From positions 1-64,000 of the forward strand of contig JAQGDQ010000750.1 of the NCBI GenBank assembly GCA_030141605.1: a stretch of 64,000 bases of DNA, written 5' to 3'. This document shows positions 43,405 through 55,729 of the stretch, one piece after another. Position 1 is the first letter of the stretch. Each line of letters begins with the position of its first letter. The position numbers and the translations under genes are program-made. The notes beneath the pieces were generated by a model that was given only the letters and a program-made list of their open reading frames with translations, did no database searches and was not told the origin of the DNA. The stretch is from Tubiluchus corallicola (Eukaryota > Priapulida > Priapulimorpha > Priapulimorphida > Tubiluchidae).

Positions 43405-43434
43405 AGAATGGCTCCGGGCGCGCCAGTACACAAG
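43405..43434 (+). CDS. ITSN1: intersectin microexon R, 10 codons
   Basis: 30 nt, phase 0 in and out, acceptor CTTTGGCATAACAG, donor CACAAG|GTCAGT. It encodes RMAPGAPVHK. Basic/proline residues continue the SH3C-SH3D linker. Its inclusion is optional for the frame, so it may be an alternative cassette. Lower confidence than its neighbours because of its size. Confidence 0.6.
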
Positions 43435-43753
43435 GTCAGTATGCCAATCTGCTTAGATATTTGTGACACGCGATGTAAGAATGACTGCAGGAATGGTCGT
43501 TTAGAGAGACCGGGTCTCGTCTTCAGTTCCGGGAAAAGACGGTCGAGTCGGGTGCCTGTGAACAAGGGCACCATGGCAGATGTAAAGTGTCGCGGAGAAA
43601 TCGGCCATTTGTTAAATCTACCCTCACAAAGTTCAGGTTTAATGAAAGGATCATGATAATGTGGATTTTAGAGGGTTTTTGTGACGGCAAATCCGTTTAA
43701 GTTAAAAAAAGAGCGCCAGCAAATATGGCACTTCAAAAAAGGGGTTGTCGTTA

Positions 43754-45145
43754 GGGTGAGCGTTGAACATTCAGGTTCGAACGCGTTTTTTTACTTCGAA
43801 TTTGATTTGAACCCAAAATTACAGATTCGAATAATTCAGCAATTCTTCCACATATGTTCTTTATCATTAAAATGTTTGAAGCAGCAGCAGCAATTAGCAG
43901 AATTTAGCTGCAGTTTCTGTGCAAAATTTTTAACAAACTGATAGTGGTTTACTGCAGGACAAAATCAAGTAATATGCATGATCTTTGTAAGACCAATTTT
44001 TACTACTGGTTCGAAAACTTGTTCAAAAATCTTTCAAACTCGATTCGAATTCGATTTGGATTCGAAATACCGAAATTCGGTTCGATTTGATTTCGGAAGT
44101 CGCAAATTCGACTCGATTCGAATTCGCTTTCTGGTCGAAAATGCTCACCTCCATTTGTCGTCCCTTAGCTCATCTGTTTTACAACTTTGTGTAAGCGTTT
44201 ATTTATGTGAAATAAATAAACAAACAATAAAAAAGCGTTACACCCTCCGGTAGTCATTTACCATAAGAAATAAGTTCTGTGACTGTGAGTGAACTACAAC
44301 AGCTTCATTTTTCACTGTTGCCTCTCCATGAGGAAGCTGCAGTTAAGAAAAGAGGCCGTTCAACACCCGATCTTCAAATATAACTACAGCATTAAAATTA
44401 CATCTGTTTGTTTCGTTTTACACAATATTAAAACAATGGCTAAAAATGTTCTGAAGCAGCACCCCCACTAATTTTAGCGATGTGTTTAAGCTATTTTGGC
44501 CACTGGTGCAAGATAAGATGTGGTAGATATGTGACTACGTTAGCTTATCGACTCATTTGCTATAATATTTCGAAGGAAACTCAACTCTCTACCGAATTTC
44601 ATTATTTCTAGTCCAGATCAAATTCAAATCGAGTTTGAAAGACTTTTGAACAAGTTTTCGAACCAGTAGTAAAAATTGGTCTTACAAAGATCATGCATAT
44701 CACTAGATTTTGTTCTGCAATAAAACCACTATTAATTCGTTAAAAATTTTGCGCAGAAATCACAGCTAAATTATGTTAATTGCATGATGTTTCAATCGTT
44801 TTAGTGATAAAGAGCATGTGTGATTGAAGTGCTGAATTATTCGAATCCATAGTTTTGGATTCGAATCGAGTTCGAACTGAAAAAACTTTCGAATCGAATT
44901 CGAGCGTTCGATGCTCACCCCTACTTGATTTTGTTCTGCAGTAAAACCACTATTAATTCGTTAAAAATTTTGCACAGAAACTGCAGCTAAATTGAGCTAA
45001 TTGCTGCTGCTGATGCTTCAAACATTTTAATGATAAAGAACGTATGTGGATGAAGTGCTGAATTATTCGAATCCATAACTTTAGGTTCGAATCGAATTCG
45101 AACTAGAAAAACTCGTTGCAACGTGAATGTTCGATGTTTTTGGGG
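43754..45145. mobile_element. GATTCGAATTCG element, two head-to-head copies and a partial third
   Basis: The left arm (43754-44110, starting AGGGTGAGCGTTGAACATTC) is repeated inverted at about 44615-44928 (ending TTCGATGCTCACCCCTA). Shared words are TCTTTGTAAGACCAATTTTT and its complement, and ATTTTTAACAAACTG. A third partial copy in the orientation of the second follows at 44936-45140. Probably a DNA transposon with GGGTGAGC ends. Confidence 0.7.
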
Positions 45146-46204
45146 CAAAACGCTTAGTAAAGTGACGCCGTGTGAAGCAATAGTGAAAATATTGTTCAGG
45201 TTTAGATGATTTTTCGAAACTTGTTACCTGTAATGTGCAGCAGCTCTAGCTGACGGAAAGCATTAGTACATTCTGAGATTGAAATGTATCTTTGCTGCAT
45301 TGATTCATCTACTGCAGTTTCATTGTTACTTCGCGTGTCGCCATTTTCCTACCGTTTCCTTCAGTGGTTTTGTTTTATGTAAGTTTTTTTTTATTTTGTG
45401 TTTGTCTACTATCTGCTACTTAACATAAAATGAATATTGAATATGTACTCGTGTTTTAGTAAGTTTTTAACAATTTTTTGAGATTCTTTACCGAAAAACT
45501 CATGCATCGTGTAACCGTTAGCGCTACTTGGTGTTCCAAGAGAAACGTTACGGTAGGAAATGCGACCAAATGTAAAAAATGAGCTTGGAATTCTGCATTG
45601 TGACATCATCACGATGTAAAAACGATACTGTATTTATGACGTCATCATTCCAATTTTCCTACCATGTTAGACCTATTTCACGGTGAAAACGCTTGGCAAA
45701 ATTCCGGGCCGAAAAGTTTCCCGTGGCACTAGAATGGAACGCGTCGTTTTCCTTCACGCCGACACCTCGTGAGGAATTGCAATTCCCTCACCTCTTGAAG
45801 CTATGCATTCTCTTCGTGAGGAAATTTGCTGCTTTTACAGACGTGCTGCATGTTCCATTTTCAAGGGGAAATCTTTGCGGAATTCACACTAAATTTTAAC
45901 TGAAATTTAGCTGCTCATTTACTTTCGTGTTTAGCGAACAAGCATTAATCTCAGTTGCCATAAAATTGTAAATTTTCAATTTCTATTTTAACGTACAGCG
46001 GACTCTTTGTTTTATTAGTGCAACAGTGATGGTTATATCCGTGAAAAAAAGAAAATGACTCACGCACCTATTTATTTTATATACGTATGTTATCAGTTAT
46101 TGAAGTTGTTAGTAGAACTTGACTCAAAAAACAAACAGGTCTTGACATTACATTGACTAACATCATTTACTGTACTTAGTATATGAGAAATGTGCCACAT
46201 TAGC
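45146..46204. other. intron sequence, nothing recognised
   Basis: No exon or repeat copy recognised. Confidence 0.45.
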
Positions 46205-46666
46205 TTAACCCTTTCATACCCGTTGTATCCTGTGGGATACGAGAATATTTTCTGCCTTTAAAATTAATAAAATTTCAAAACTGACAGTTATTTGATCTGT
46301 TAATAGTTATTTTGATTTAAGCCAATAACAATAGACTAAAAATGGTGATAAAATGGCAAACTAGAAAATCTACATAGCATAAAAAACTGCGCAAGGTACA
46401 GTACTTTAGAGATGACTTTGTACAGATCAGCATAGCATGCATACTAAATGTCTTAAATACTTTAAAAAATTATCAGCAGTTGCAAAATGAAGCACATTTT
46501 ATGCTTCCATTGAATCCCAATGTATCCCGTGGGATACAGGCTATATTTAGCACGCGGGCACAGGTAGAAAAAAAATTATGTGTAAACAAGATGGACATAC
46601 TGAACAAAAGTACCAAGCTAAAAAAAATTTTCTTATTAAAAAATAATTTGCGACTGAAAGGGTTAA
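46205..46666. mobile_element. TTAA-flanked MITE with CCCTTTCA ends
   Basis: Left TTAACCCTTTCATACCCG, right GACTGAAAGGGTTAA. Subterminal GTATCCTGTGGGATAC and GTATCCCGTGGGATAC are short palindromes at both sides. TTAA on both ends suggests a piggyBac-group target site. Confidence 0.75.
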
Positions 46667-47064
46667 TCTAGACGTGATTATACAAAATATCATACAACAA
46701 AGTTCACTTTTTCTTGCCGTGGTAGTGCGCATTCAGGAGATAAAAAAGTCATGAACCGTTTCGGATGCTGAGCGCACTGCAAAGATGACGGTAATTAATG
46801 CTGTCGTAATTAGCGCTCAGTAAAAACATTACATCGTCCTTGCTGACCGTGATAGCGAGTAATAGCTACCAGTCTGCACCTCACAAAGTAGCTGGATGTG
46901 CGTCAGAAAGAAACCGCGCGACTTCAGTGTGTAATGAACTTTCTTGCTGCATGGGTTTTCAAAAAAAATGCAGCAATTTCACTATGAAATGGGCCTAACT
47001 TGGTACGACTACACATATAATCGTTCGCGTGGCGTAATGGTTGGTATGGTTATAGCATCTGTCG

Positions 47065-48035
47065 TTGTACTGTTTCTTTTGGAACACCCTGTAGTTACAT
47101 ACTACCGCTGTAAACTCAAGTTGTACTGTAGCTCCCTTTTCTCTTACATTTACGTACTGTTTCTTTTGGAACACCCTGTAGTTACATACTACCGCTGTAA
47201 ACTCAAGTTGTACTGTAGCTCTTTTTTCTCTTACATTTACGTACTGTTTCTTTTGGAACACCCTGTAGTTACATACTACCGCTGTAAACTCAAGGTGTAC
47301 TGTAGCTCTTTTTTATCTTACATTTACGTACTGTTTCTTTTGGAACACCCTGTAGTTACATACTACCACTGTAAACTCAAGTTGTACTGTAGCTCTTTTT
47401 TCTCTTACATTTACGTACTGTTTCTTTTGGAACACCCTGTAGTTACGTACTACCGCTGTAAACTCAAGTTGTACTGTAGCTCTTTTTTCTCTTACATTTA
47501 CGTACTGTTTCTTTTGGAACACCCTGTAGCTATGTACTACCGCTGTAAACTCAAATTGTACTGTAGCTCTTTTTTCTCTTACATTTACGTACTGTTTCTT
47601 TTTTAACACCCTGTAGTTATGTACTACCGCTGTAAACTCAAGTTGTACTGTAGCTCTTTTTTCTCTTACATTTACATACTGTTTCTTTTGGAACACCCTG
47701 TAGTTACATACTACCGCTTGTAAACTCAAGTTGTACTGTAGCTCTTTTTCTCTTACATTTACATACTGTTTCTTTTGGAACACCCTGTAGTTACATACTA
47801 CCGCTTGTAAACTCAAGTTGTACTGTAGCTCTTTTTTCTCTTACATTTACGTACTGTTTCTTTTTGAACACCCTGTAGTTACATACTACCGCTTGTAAAC
47901 TCAAGTTGTACTGTAGCTCTTTTTTCTCTTACATTTACGTACTGTTTCTTTTGGAACACCCTGTAGTTACATACTACCGCTGTAAACTCAAGTTGTACTG
48001 TAGCTCTTTTTTCTCTTACATTTACATTTTACCTA
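47065..48035. repeat. 87-bp minisatellite, about 11 copies
   Basis: Units contain GTACTGTTTCTTTTGGAACA, CCCTGTAGTTACATACTACC and GTAAACTCAAGTTGTACTGT. At 29 codons the unit keeps frames open on both strands, giving false Tyr/Leu-rich proteins. On the - strand ACAGGGTGTTCCAAAAG resembles a mariner end, suggesting origin from a transposon terminus. The array ends about 80 bp upstream of the exon S acceptor. Confidence 0.95.
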
Positions 48036-48115
48036 TTATGAAACTGAATATTTCATTTTCAATCGAAAGTGTTGAACAGAGCATTGTGAACAAAAACGTT
48101 CAATCGTTCTCTTAG

Positions 48116-48238
48116 GAACAAGCGTCGGTTCTTGCGCCGTTTACGCCAACGGGACCCGACCAGCTGCCTCTGGAACTAGGACAAACTGTCACCGTGTTAA
48201 AGAAGAGCGAAAGTGGGTGGTGGCAGGGTGAAATAGTG
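48116..48238 (+). CDS. ITSN1: intersectin exon S, SH3D N-terminal part
   Basis: 41 codons, phase 0 in and out, acceptor TCGTTCTCTTAG, donor ATAGTG|GTACGT. It encodes EQASVLAPFTPTGPDQLPLE, then LGQTVTVLKKSESGWWQGEI. The TGPDQL RT loop and GGWW-type motif are specific to intersectin SH3D. Confidence 0.96.
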
Positions 48239-48929
48239 GTACGTTCTCATTCTTATAAGAAATAACAGATTTAACGAGGTGAAACTCTTTAATTCGCTGA
48301 CACATCGCCGCTTAACGACCGGTGATGGCTCAGGTACAGGTACTGAAGAACTGCAGCGCCCCCTGTTTTCACTCAATATTATCGATAATATTCAATATAA
48401 TACATCCTTTTTCTTTTCTTCTTTCTTCATACTTGTACGGAACCAGAGCACGTAAGGGTAGTACTGCTTGCTTCACAGCTCAGCGCAGTGTGTTCACAGC
48501 TCAAGCAACGCGGTGTTTGGTTGTTGTGCGCACGAGGCCATGAACACTTGTGAGATAAGATGTTGCACTTTAAGTAGAAAAAGTACTGTCACTCACGCAG
48601 TGTGTGTTGTCAGTTGTCATGTGTATAAAAGCCGTGCACTGGCATATTCTTTAACTGCGACAATTCAAGTTATTCTTAAACAAACAATACTTTTTGTTTA
48701 TCAAGTTTATGTATAAATTTTCGTATGTTTGTTTGTTTAAACTTACAATTATCACATAAAATTGCATATATATATATAAGATTTTATTCACACACATTAC
48801 ATATTATAACTGTGCAATTCATCAATGTTTGTTAGTAATAATTTACAGTCACTATCTTTTTTTGCAAGTCCAATCTGTAAAAATGCTTTCTTAATATCTG
48901 CAGTAATTGCAACTTTTCATCTTTTAAAC
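48239..48929. other. intron sequence, nothing recognised
   Basis: No gene or repeat copy identified. Confidence 0.45.
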
Positions 48930-49611
48930 TTAAAGGACAAGAAAAGGGGCACCTGAAGTAGGTTTCAGAAAAATCACCTTAAAAAATTATACTACTTTAC
49001 AGCAATTTTATGCACATATCGTATTTGTGTTGAAAGGAATTTTCGTTTGTTTGCATTTTAAATCTCGCGCAATATTGTGCCGACGGCGCCATTACATGAC
49101 ATCACTAAAATACGTAAATCAGGGGAAGAAAAGGCAATGTAAAATTATGACACAAAAAAACTTTCCATGCAAATCTATATTACTTAGCATTTCACTTACC
49201 TGGTGGAAACACTAATGTAACTAGAGTAATCATTTAAAATGTTTGTGCCAGTTGGTAAAATGTCGCTGAATCACCCTCCAGAGTGCGCCACTCACTAGCC
49301 AAAAAACGTATTTTTAATCTTATTGACAAGATACTGTAATTTAAAATTCTACTTAATTAGCAACATGTATGCTACGAATGCTCTGATTATTTTTTCAGAC
49401 TTTACTTAATGTTATCAAAAACTTGTTTCAAACGACCTACTATTAAAACGGCTGCGCCTAACGGTCACCGCGGGAGTTTAAATTTACACGTTTTATACAG
49501 CGTTACAGCCGATGCAAGTCATGCATACGAAAAGGTAGTATGTAAGTGGTATAAAATTTCGAAACAAATTTTTTAAGCTTTATGTGAGTGGAGGGTTTTC
49601 TTGTGTTTTAA
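48930..49611. mobile_element. TTAA/GGGGCACC repeat family, full copy
   Basis: TTAAAGGACAAGAAAAGGGG at the left and GGAGGGTTTTCTTGTGTTTT-AA at the right. It is collinear but inverted relative to 54535-55191, with fragments at 16080 and 21000-21410. TTAA ends suggest piggyBac-type integration; no coding sequence. Confidence 0.75.
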
Positions 49612-49676
49612 GCAAAACTGCCACCAAAAGAGGTAAAAGGCACATGCGACATTTAAGCCTATTATTAGAATTTAAA

Positions 49677-49875
49677 TCATGAGTAATCACTAACTCAAAG
49701 AACGTTCTGTTACATTTGTTCCATAACAGCACATTTATTACCACAAAATCCTAAAACGGAGTGTGTTACTGTGTTCCATTTGTTCAAGAAAATTCTGTTA
49801 TAAACGTTCTGTTACATTTGTTCCATAACAGCACGTTTATTACCACAAAATCCTAAAACAGAGTGCGTTACTGTA
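49677..49875. repeat. short tandem duplication (about 107 bp x 2)
   Basis: AACGTTCTGTTACATTTGTT and CCATAACAGCAC(A/G)TTTATT recur about 107 bp apart, just upstream of the exon T acceptor. Confidence 0.85.
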
Positions 49876-49915
49876 AAGCGGAAGTCTGAATTCCTGCTTT
49901 TTATATTTCTTGCAG

Positions 49916-50090
49916 GGTAGTACACACGGTAAAGGCTGGTTTCCCGCAAACTACGTAAAGCTGGCCCCCGGGAGTAACGCGGGAACGCCCACGCCTGCTC
50001 AAGGCGACTACGACAAAGGTCCTTCGCCTGTTCCGACAATCAGCGTTCAGCATGTGGATAATTCCGGGAAGTCGCTCGACACTGGCACAG
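49916..50090 (+). CDS. ITSN1: intersectin exon T, SH3D C-terminal part and linker
   Basis: 58 codons plus one base, phase 0 in, phase 1 out; acceptor TATATTTCTTGCAG, donor GGCACAG|GTAATT. It encodes GSTHGKGWFPANYVKLAPGS, then a Pro/Gly/Ser linker (PAQGDYDKGPSPVPTIS...). GWFPANYVKL closes SH3D. Confidence 0.96.
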
Positions 50091-50589
50091 GTAATTCACC
50101 TAGTAGATATTAATCATCTTTTTTTTTTTACTTTTATGCACTTTTGTATGAAAATTATTCCCCTGTTTCTCCAAAACTGTCGATCTGCTAAGCCATGTGT
50201 CATCCTACATAGCCAATCAGTAACAACATTAGCTTTTTTCTGAGCCGTATGTAAGCTACGATGATCCCTGACTAGGCAATTTTGTTGTCGTTTGAAAACT
50301 TTTGTTCATTGCTAATGTCGGATTAAAAATTTATTGTTAACGGTCATTAAACTAGAAGAATTTTACATCTTTCATTATTGCACCTGTCATCGCCTAGATT
50401 ATATTACATTTATATTTATATTTACTTCTGTAGAAAATTATCTGTATTTTTATTATAACTCTAAGATGCAGAGTGGAAATAAACAAACTTAAACTTAAAG
50501 CACCATTTTCATCAGCATCAGCTTGGTCGTGTTATTTCAAAAGTAGTTTTTGTTTTGACTGATGTAATTCATACCATCTTGCAAGATAT

Positions 50590-51480
50590 AGGAATGAAAA
50601 GTCACGACATAGCAGACTGCAGCGCGCATTCAGTAATAGCAGCAATTTTTTCTGCAAGTTTTGCCCACCCATAGGCATTCTATGGCTTAAAGGAAAACCG
50701 GATGATCGTGTAAACACGAGTTCAGAATAAAGAATGCTCTAAAATATTGAAAACTACAATAACTTTTTTTACATCAAAGCTTAAATTAAATAATAATTAC
50801 CTCGGATACTCAAATTTCTTTAAACTTTCAAAGCTACGTGCGGCTCAGTGAATTTACTAAGATTGGCAACGGCGCTTTTTTGTCACATTCGCATGGCCGA
50901 CAAATAGAAGGCGGTACCGTGATAACTATGATCATGAACTGCAGTGTTAGTTTCTGACGTCATATGATGTAAAGCCCATTTTCGTGACATCATGCATTTA
51001 AGCAGTACTGTAACGCTTACGCAAACTTGCTTGACACGCAAGGGAAGACGCCTGCCATTGCACAAACTGTGGTTAGTTTCTGACGTAAGCAATAGCTGTG
51101 TTCAGTTGCCGTTAATTAACTTTCTATGCTAATTATTTAAATATAAGGAACAATTGTTAACTTTATATGCAAGAAAATGTATATTTTGGACAGTAATTTA
51201 AAAGGAGGTTGAGTCTAAACAATCGTGCGGTCTCCTTTAATATTACATTAAGTTTTTTGGCCAACAGAAGACAGCACCATTTTCAGCAGCTTGATTCACA
51301 AAGTGTACCTGGGCATGCAGGTATTCCTGCTACTCGCGTATGTTAATTTGCATATTAAGCATAGTAATAGAGTCTCGTCATGCAATCAGTCAGACAGTTA
51401 GTCAGTCAGGTTAGCATTTTATCGACGGGAGATTCTAACGTTTTTCTGGAGAAGTAGTAAAGTGTTTTTAAAATTAAAAA
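50590..51480. repeat. dispersed repeat related to 4691-5012, split by a MITE
   Basis: CATAGCAGACTGCAGCGCGC, TTTTTTCTGCAAGTTTTGCC, then after the MITE GGCCAACAGAAGACAGCACC and GTCAGTCAGGTTAGCATTTT match the first copy's order. Confidence 0.55.
50687..51240. mobile_element. piggyBac-like MITE (AGGAAAACCGGATGAT), copy 2
   Basis: TTAA flanks at 50687-50690 and 51237-51240, with inverted ends as in 42475-43020. The right end is shortened (GTGCGGTCTCCTTTAA). Confidence 0.83.
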
Positions 51481-51602
51481 AAATGTGCCAGCTTTTAATA
51501 TATTATTATAATCTCGTGGAATCGTGGAATACCTTTGCCTTTCTCATGCTTTTAAACTAATAATAGTTAATTATAATTAATTATATTATATTAATTATTA
51601 AG

Positions 51603-52372
51603 TGTGGAGGAAACAAATTGCTTGTCGCGTGTTAAGTAGAAAGCGTGGAGGAAAGAAACTGTTTGTGGTGTATTAAGTAGAAAGTGTGGAGGAAAGAAAC
51701 TGTTTGTGGTGTATTAAGTAGAAAGTGTGGAGGAAAGAAACTGTTTGTGGTGTATTAAGTAGAAAGTGTGGAGGAAAGAAACTGTTTGTGGTGTATTAAG
51801 TAGAAAGTGTGGAGGAAAGAAACTGTTTGTGGTGTATTAAGTAGAAAGTGTGGAGGAAAGAAACTGTTTGTGGTGTATTAAGTAGAAAGTGTGGAGGAAA
51901 GAAACTGTTTGTGGTGTATTAAGTAGAAAGTGTGGAGGAAAGAAACTGTTTGTGGTGTATTAAGTAGAAAGTGTGGAGGAAAGAAACTGTTTGTGGTGTA
52001 TTAAGTAGAAAGTGTGGAGGAAAGAAACTGTTTGTGGTGTATTAAGTAGAAAGTGTGGAGGAAAGAAACTGTTTGTGGTGTATTAAGTAGAAAGTGTGGA
52101 GGAAAGAAACTGTTTGTGGTGTATTAAGTAGAAAGTGTGGAGGAAAGAAACTGTTTGTGGTGTATTAAGTAGAAAGTGTGGAGGAAAGAAACTGTTTGTG
52201 GTGTATTAAGTAGAAAGTGTGGAGGAAAGAAACTGTTTGTGGTGTATTAAGTAGAAAGTGTGGAGGAAAGAAACTGTTTGTGGTGTATTAAGTAGAAAGT
52301 GTGGAGGAAAGAAACTGTTTGTGGTGTATTAAGTAGAAAGTGTGGAGGAAAGAAATTGGTTGTGGTGTATTA
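51603..52372. repeat. 41-bp minisatellite, about 19 near-identical copies
   Basis: The unit GTGTGGAGGAAAGAAACTGT plus TTGTGGTGTATTAAGTAGAAA repeats with almost no variation except in the first and last units. It ends 55 bp before the SH3E exon, so the branch point must lie in the short remainder or in the last units. Array length in an assembly should be treated with caution. Confidence 0.97.
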
Positions 52373-52427
52373 AATTTAATTTAAGATATTGGTTTCTCAC
52401 GCTGTTTTCATTTCCATTATCTTTCAG

Positions 52428-52637
52428 AACAAGTGCTCGCGCTGTACGACTACACGGCGATGAACGAAGATGAACTTACGTTCAACAAGGGCTGCGTGAT
52501 CAACGTCACGAACAAGCAAGATGACAACTGGTGGCAGGGGGAGCTGAACGGCACCACCGGGTTGCTTCCCGCTAATTACGTGCAGTCGCTTAACGAAGCT
52601 CAGCCTCTTCATACGGCTTCGCCCGTGCCTAATCAGT
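52428..52637 (+). CDS. ITSN1: intersectin exon U, complete SH3E
   Basis: Phase 1 in and out (two bases, 69 codons, one base), acceptor TTCCATTATCTTTCAG, donor AATCAGT|GTAAGT. The whole SH3E domain lies in one exon: [20 protein letters not shown], then [13 protein letters not shown] and [16 protein letters not shown], the acidic RT loop, WW and PANY are all present. If the intron is retained, translation stops after NQCKWLLS. Confidence 0.98.
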
Positions 52638-53073
52638 GTAAGTGGCTTCTTTCGTAAATATTACGCGTTAACGATTTGCTTTCTTTTATGTGCTAGAGAT
52701 GTTTTTTTTTGTGTCTGACCCCTTTACCTTCTAGGTTGTTATGCCTTCCAAAGCATGCAGCAAATTCTACGGTTTCTTTTAGATTTTGCTTGTAGAAATT
52801 TTAGTTTTTTAAATAAAAGAACTGACGACAGCAGCTTCATTTTGCTTCGTAGTTTTCATATCTGACTGATGTCAAAAGTTTTAAATTTGGAAATTACAGA
52901 TGCTTTTTCCTGCAAGTTTTCTTTTGTCTCTGAAACACGCTTATCCTGCGTTTTCTAACGTTTATAAATTTATGCTGCGCTACTCTAATGTACGCCAGCG
53001 CCATCTGTTTTTTCAGAGTAGAATCGCTGAAGTCTTTTTTGACTTACCTCTTTTTTTCTCTCTCTTCTGCAGG
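52638..53073. other. intron sequence upstream of the candidate short-isoform end
   Basis: Contains pyrimidine-rich tracts ending in TTTTTTCAG near 53018 and CTCTCTCTTCTGCAG at 53073. Confidence 0.5.
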
Positions 53074-53400
53074 ATGTCTTTGGAAGGCATAACAGCTACA
53101 CCGGGGGCCCGCCCATCTCAATCTCCGCTTGTGATATGGCAGCAAACATCTTCGTCTGTGGCGACGGCGATGGCGACGGCTTTCCGGCAACCGAGAAGGC
53201 ATCTAAATGTGCAAAAAACTCCGCTTGAATATTCTGCATAGTTAGAGCCTATTGAGCAAAGAAGAAGAATTTTCAATAAAAGTAGTTCCTGCATAGTAGA
53301 GTCTATTGAGCAAAAAAGAAGAATTTTCAATAAAAGTAGTTCCTGCATAGTAGAGTCTATTGAGCAAAAAAGAAGAATTTTCAATAAAAGTAGTTCCGCG
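53074..53400 (+). other. candidate alternative terminal exon (short intersectin isoform)
   Basis: A strong acceptor (TTTTTCTCTCTCTTCTGCAG) ends at 53073. Joined to exon U it would give TGA at the junction, ending the protein just after SH3E. Using the AG at 53092 (GGCATAACAG) would instead add a 45-50 residue Ser/Pro/Ala tail (STPGARPSQSPLVIW...) up to TAG at 53239. Three AATAAA signals follow. Vertebrate intersectins have a short isoform ending after SH3E, so the position fits; transcription is not shown. Confidence 0.45.
53243..53396 (+). terminator. triplicated 54-bp unit with AATAAA poly(A) signals
   Basis: Three tandem copies of a 54-bp unit (TAGAGTCTATTGAGCAAAAA, GAAGAATTTTCAATAAAAGT) place AATAAA at 53275, 53329 and 53383. 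Confidence 0.7.
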
Positions 53401-54412
<1,012 letters not shown>

Positions 54413-54534
54413 ATTTTGTGCGATTTTGACATCAAGAAGCAGGAATATCATTGTATATCTCTTCTATCTAGCATAATTCATTTCGAAAACTTTGTTTCTT
54501 TGACCAAACCGCTGCCTGTTATATTCATATTTAG

Positions 54535-55191
54535 TTAAAGCACAAGAAAACGCTCCACTTACATGAAGCTTAAAATTGAAGCTTCGTCTTAAAATTTTAT
54601 GCCACTTACGTACTACCTCTTTGCACGCAGGGCTTGCATCGGCAGTAACGATGTATAAACCTTGTAATGCTTTATGTGCTTAATTGCTTTATACATGCTG
54701 TATACAAGTTTGATAAAAGTTCAGGTAACATTGCATAATCAGAAAATTCGTAGCACAAACGTTACTAACTAAGTAAAATTTTAAATTATTGTATCTTGTC
54801 AGTAAGATTAAAAATACGTTTTTGGCTAGTGAGTGGCGCGCCCTGGAGGTCAGCGACATTTTACCAATTGGCACAAACATTTTAAATTATCATTTTTAGT
54901 TACATAAGTCTTTCCAGCAGATAATCTAGATAAGTAACATAGATTTGCATGGAAAGTTTTTTGGGACATAATTTAACATTTCCTTTTCTTCCCCCGATTT
55001 ACGTTTGCGTAGTGACGTCATGTAATGGCACCGACGGAACAGTATTGCGGGACATTTAAAGCTAAACAAGCACAAATTCCTATCAACACGAGTACGATAT
55101 ATGCATAAAATTGCTGTAAAGTAATATAATATTTTAAGACGATTTTTCTGAAACCTTTTTTAGGTGCCCCTTTTCTTTTCCTATAACTTAA
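54535..55191. mobile_element. TTAA/GGGGCACC repeat family, copy in reverse orientation
   Basis: TTAAAGCACAAGAAAACGCT at the left, GGTGCCCCTTTTCTTTTCCT then ACTTAA at the right. The inverse of 48930-49611, with shared AGGGCTTGCATCGGCAGTAA and AGATTTGCATGGAAAG. Confidence 0.75.
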
Positions 55192-55725
55192 GTTTAAGCT
55201 GGCATAAAAATTTGTCAACCCTAACGATAGTTTTCCTTTCTATATGCTAGAAAATCTTGCTTTAAAGGGATGTGATTTACGCAATACTCAGAAATTGTTT
55301 TTAAGTACGCTCTTGCATGTTTATGACTAGAAATGTAGACGAATCATTGCGATACAAGTAATAACTAACCTAAGTGAAAATGCTTAAGCGAGATAGTCAC
55401 ACCAAAATGATATAATGTACATTTGTGTATTAGAGTTGTGGTGTAGCATATATACTCAGATATACTCAGTTACTCAACCGTTAGAAGTGGACTAATATAT
55501 GACATTAAATATTGTTACTGTAAATTTAATATCTGGTATCTTTGTATGTTTTGTCTTGTCCTGCTGGGGCTTTATGTTTGCATATAGAAAGCAACAAGCA
55601 ATCCATCGTTTTCTTTGGCACAAGAATGTATTAACTAGCAAGAAAATAAGTCTCTTAACGTAACACTTCGATTATTTAATGCTTACGTTACCAGCATATT
55701 TATGCACAGTAGCAAAACTTGGGGT
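55192..55725. other. intron sequence, nothing recognised
   Basis: No exon or repeat copy seen. Confidence 0.45.
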
Positions 55726-55729
55726 TTAT

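Noticed and set aside
46944-47816. Tyr/Leu-rich 220-codon + frame and matching - frames
   Set aside because: They arise because the 87-bp unit is a multiple of three without stops; the sequence is an intronic array.
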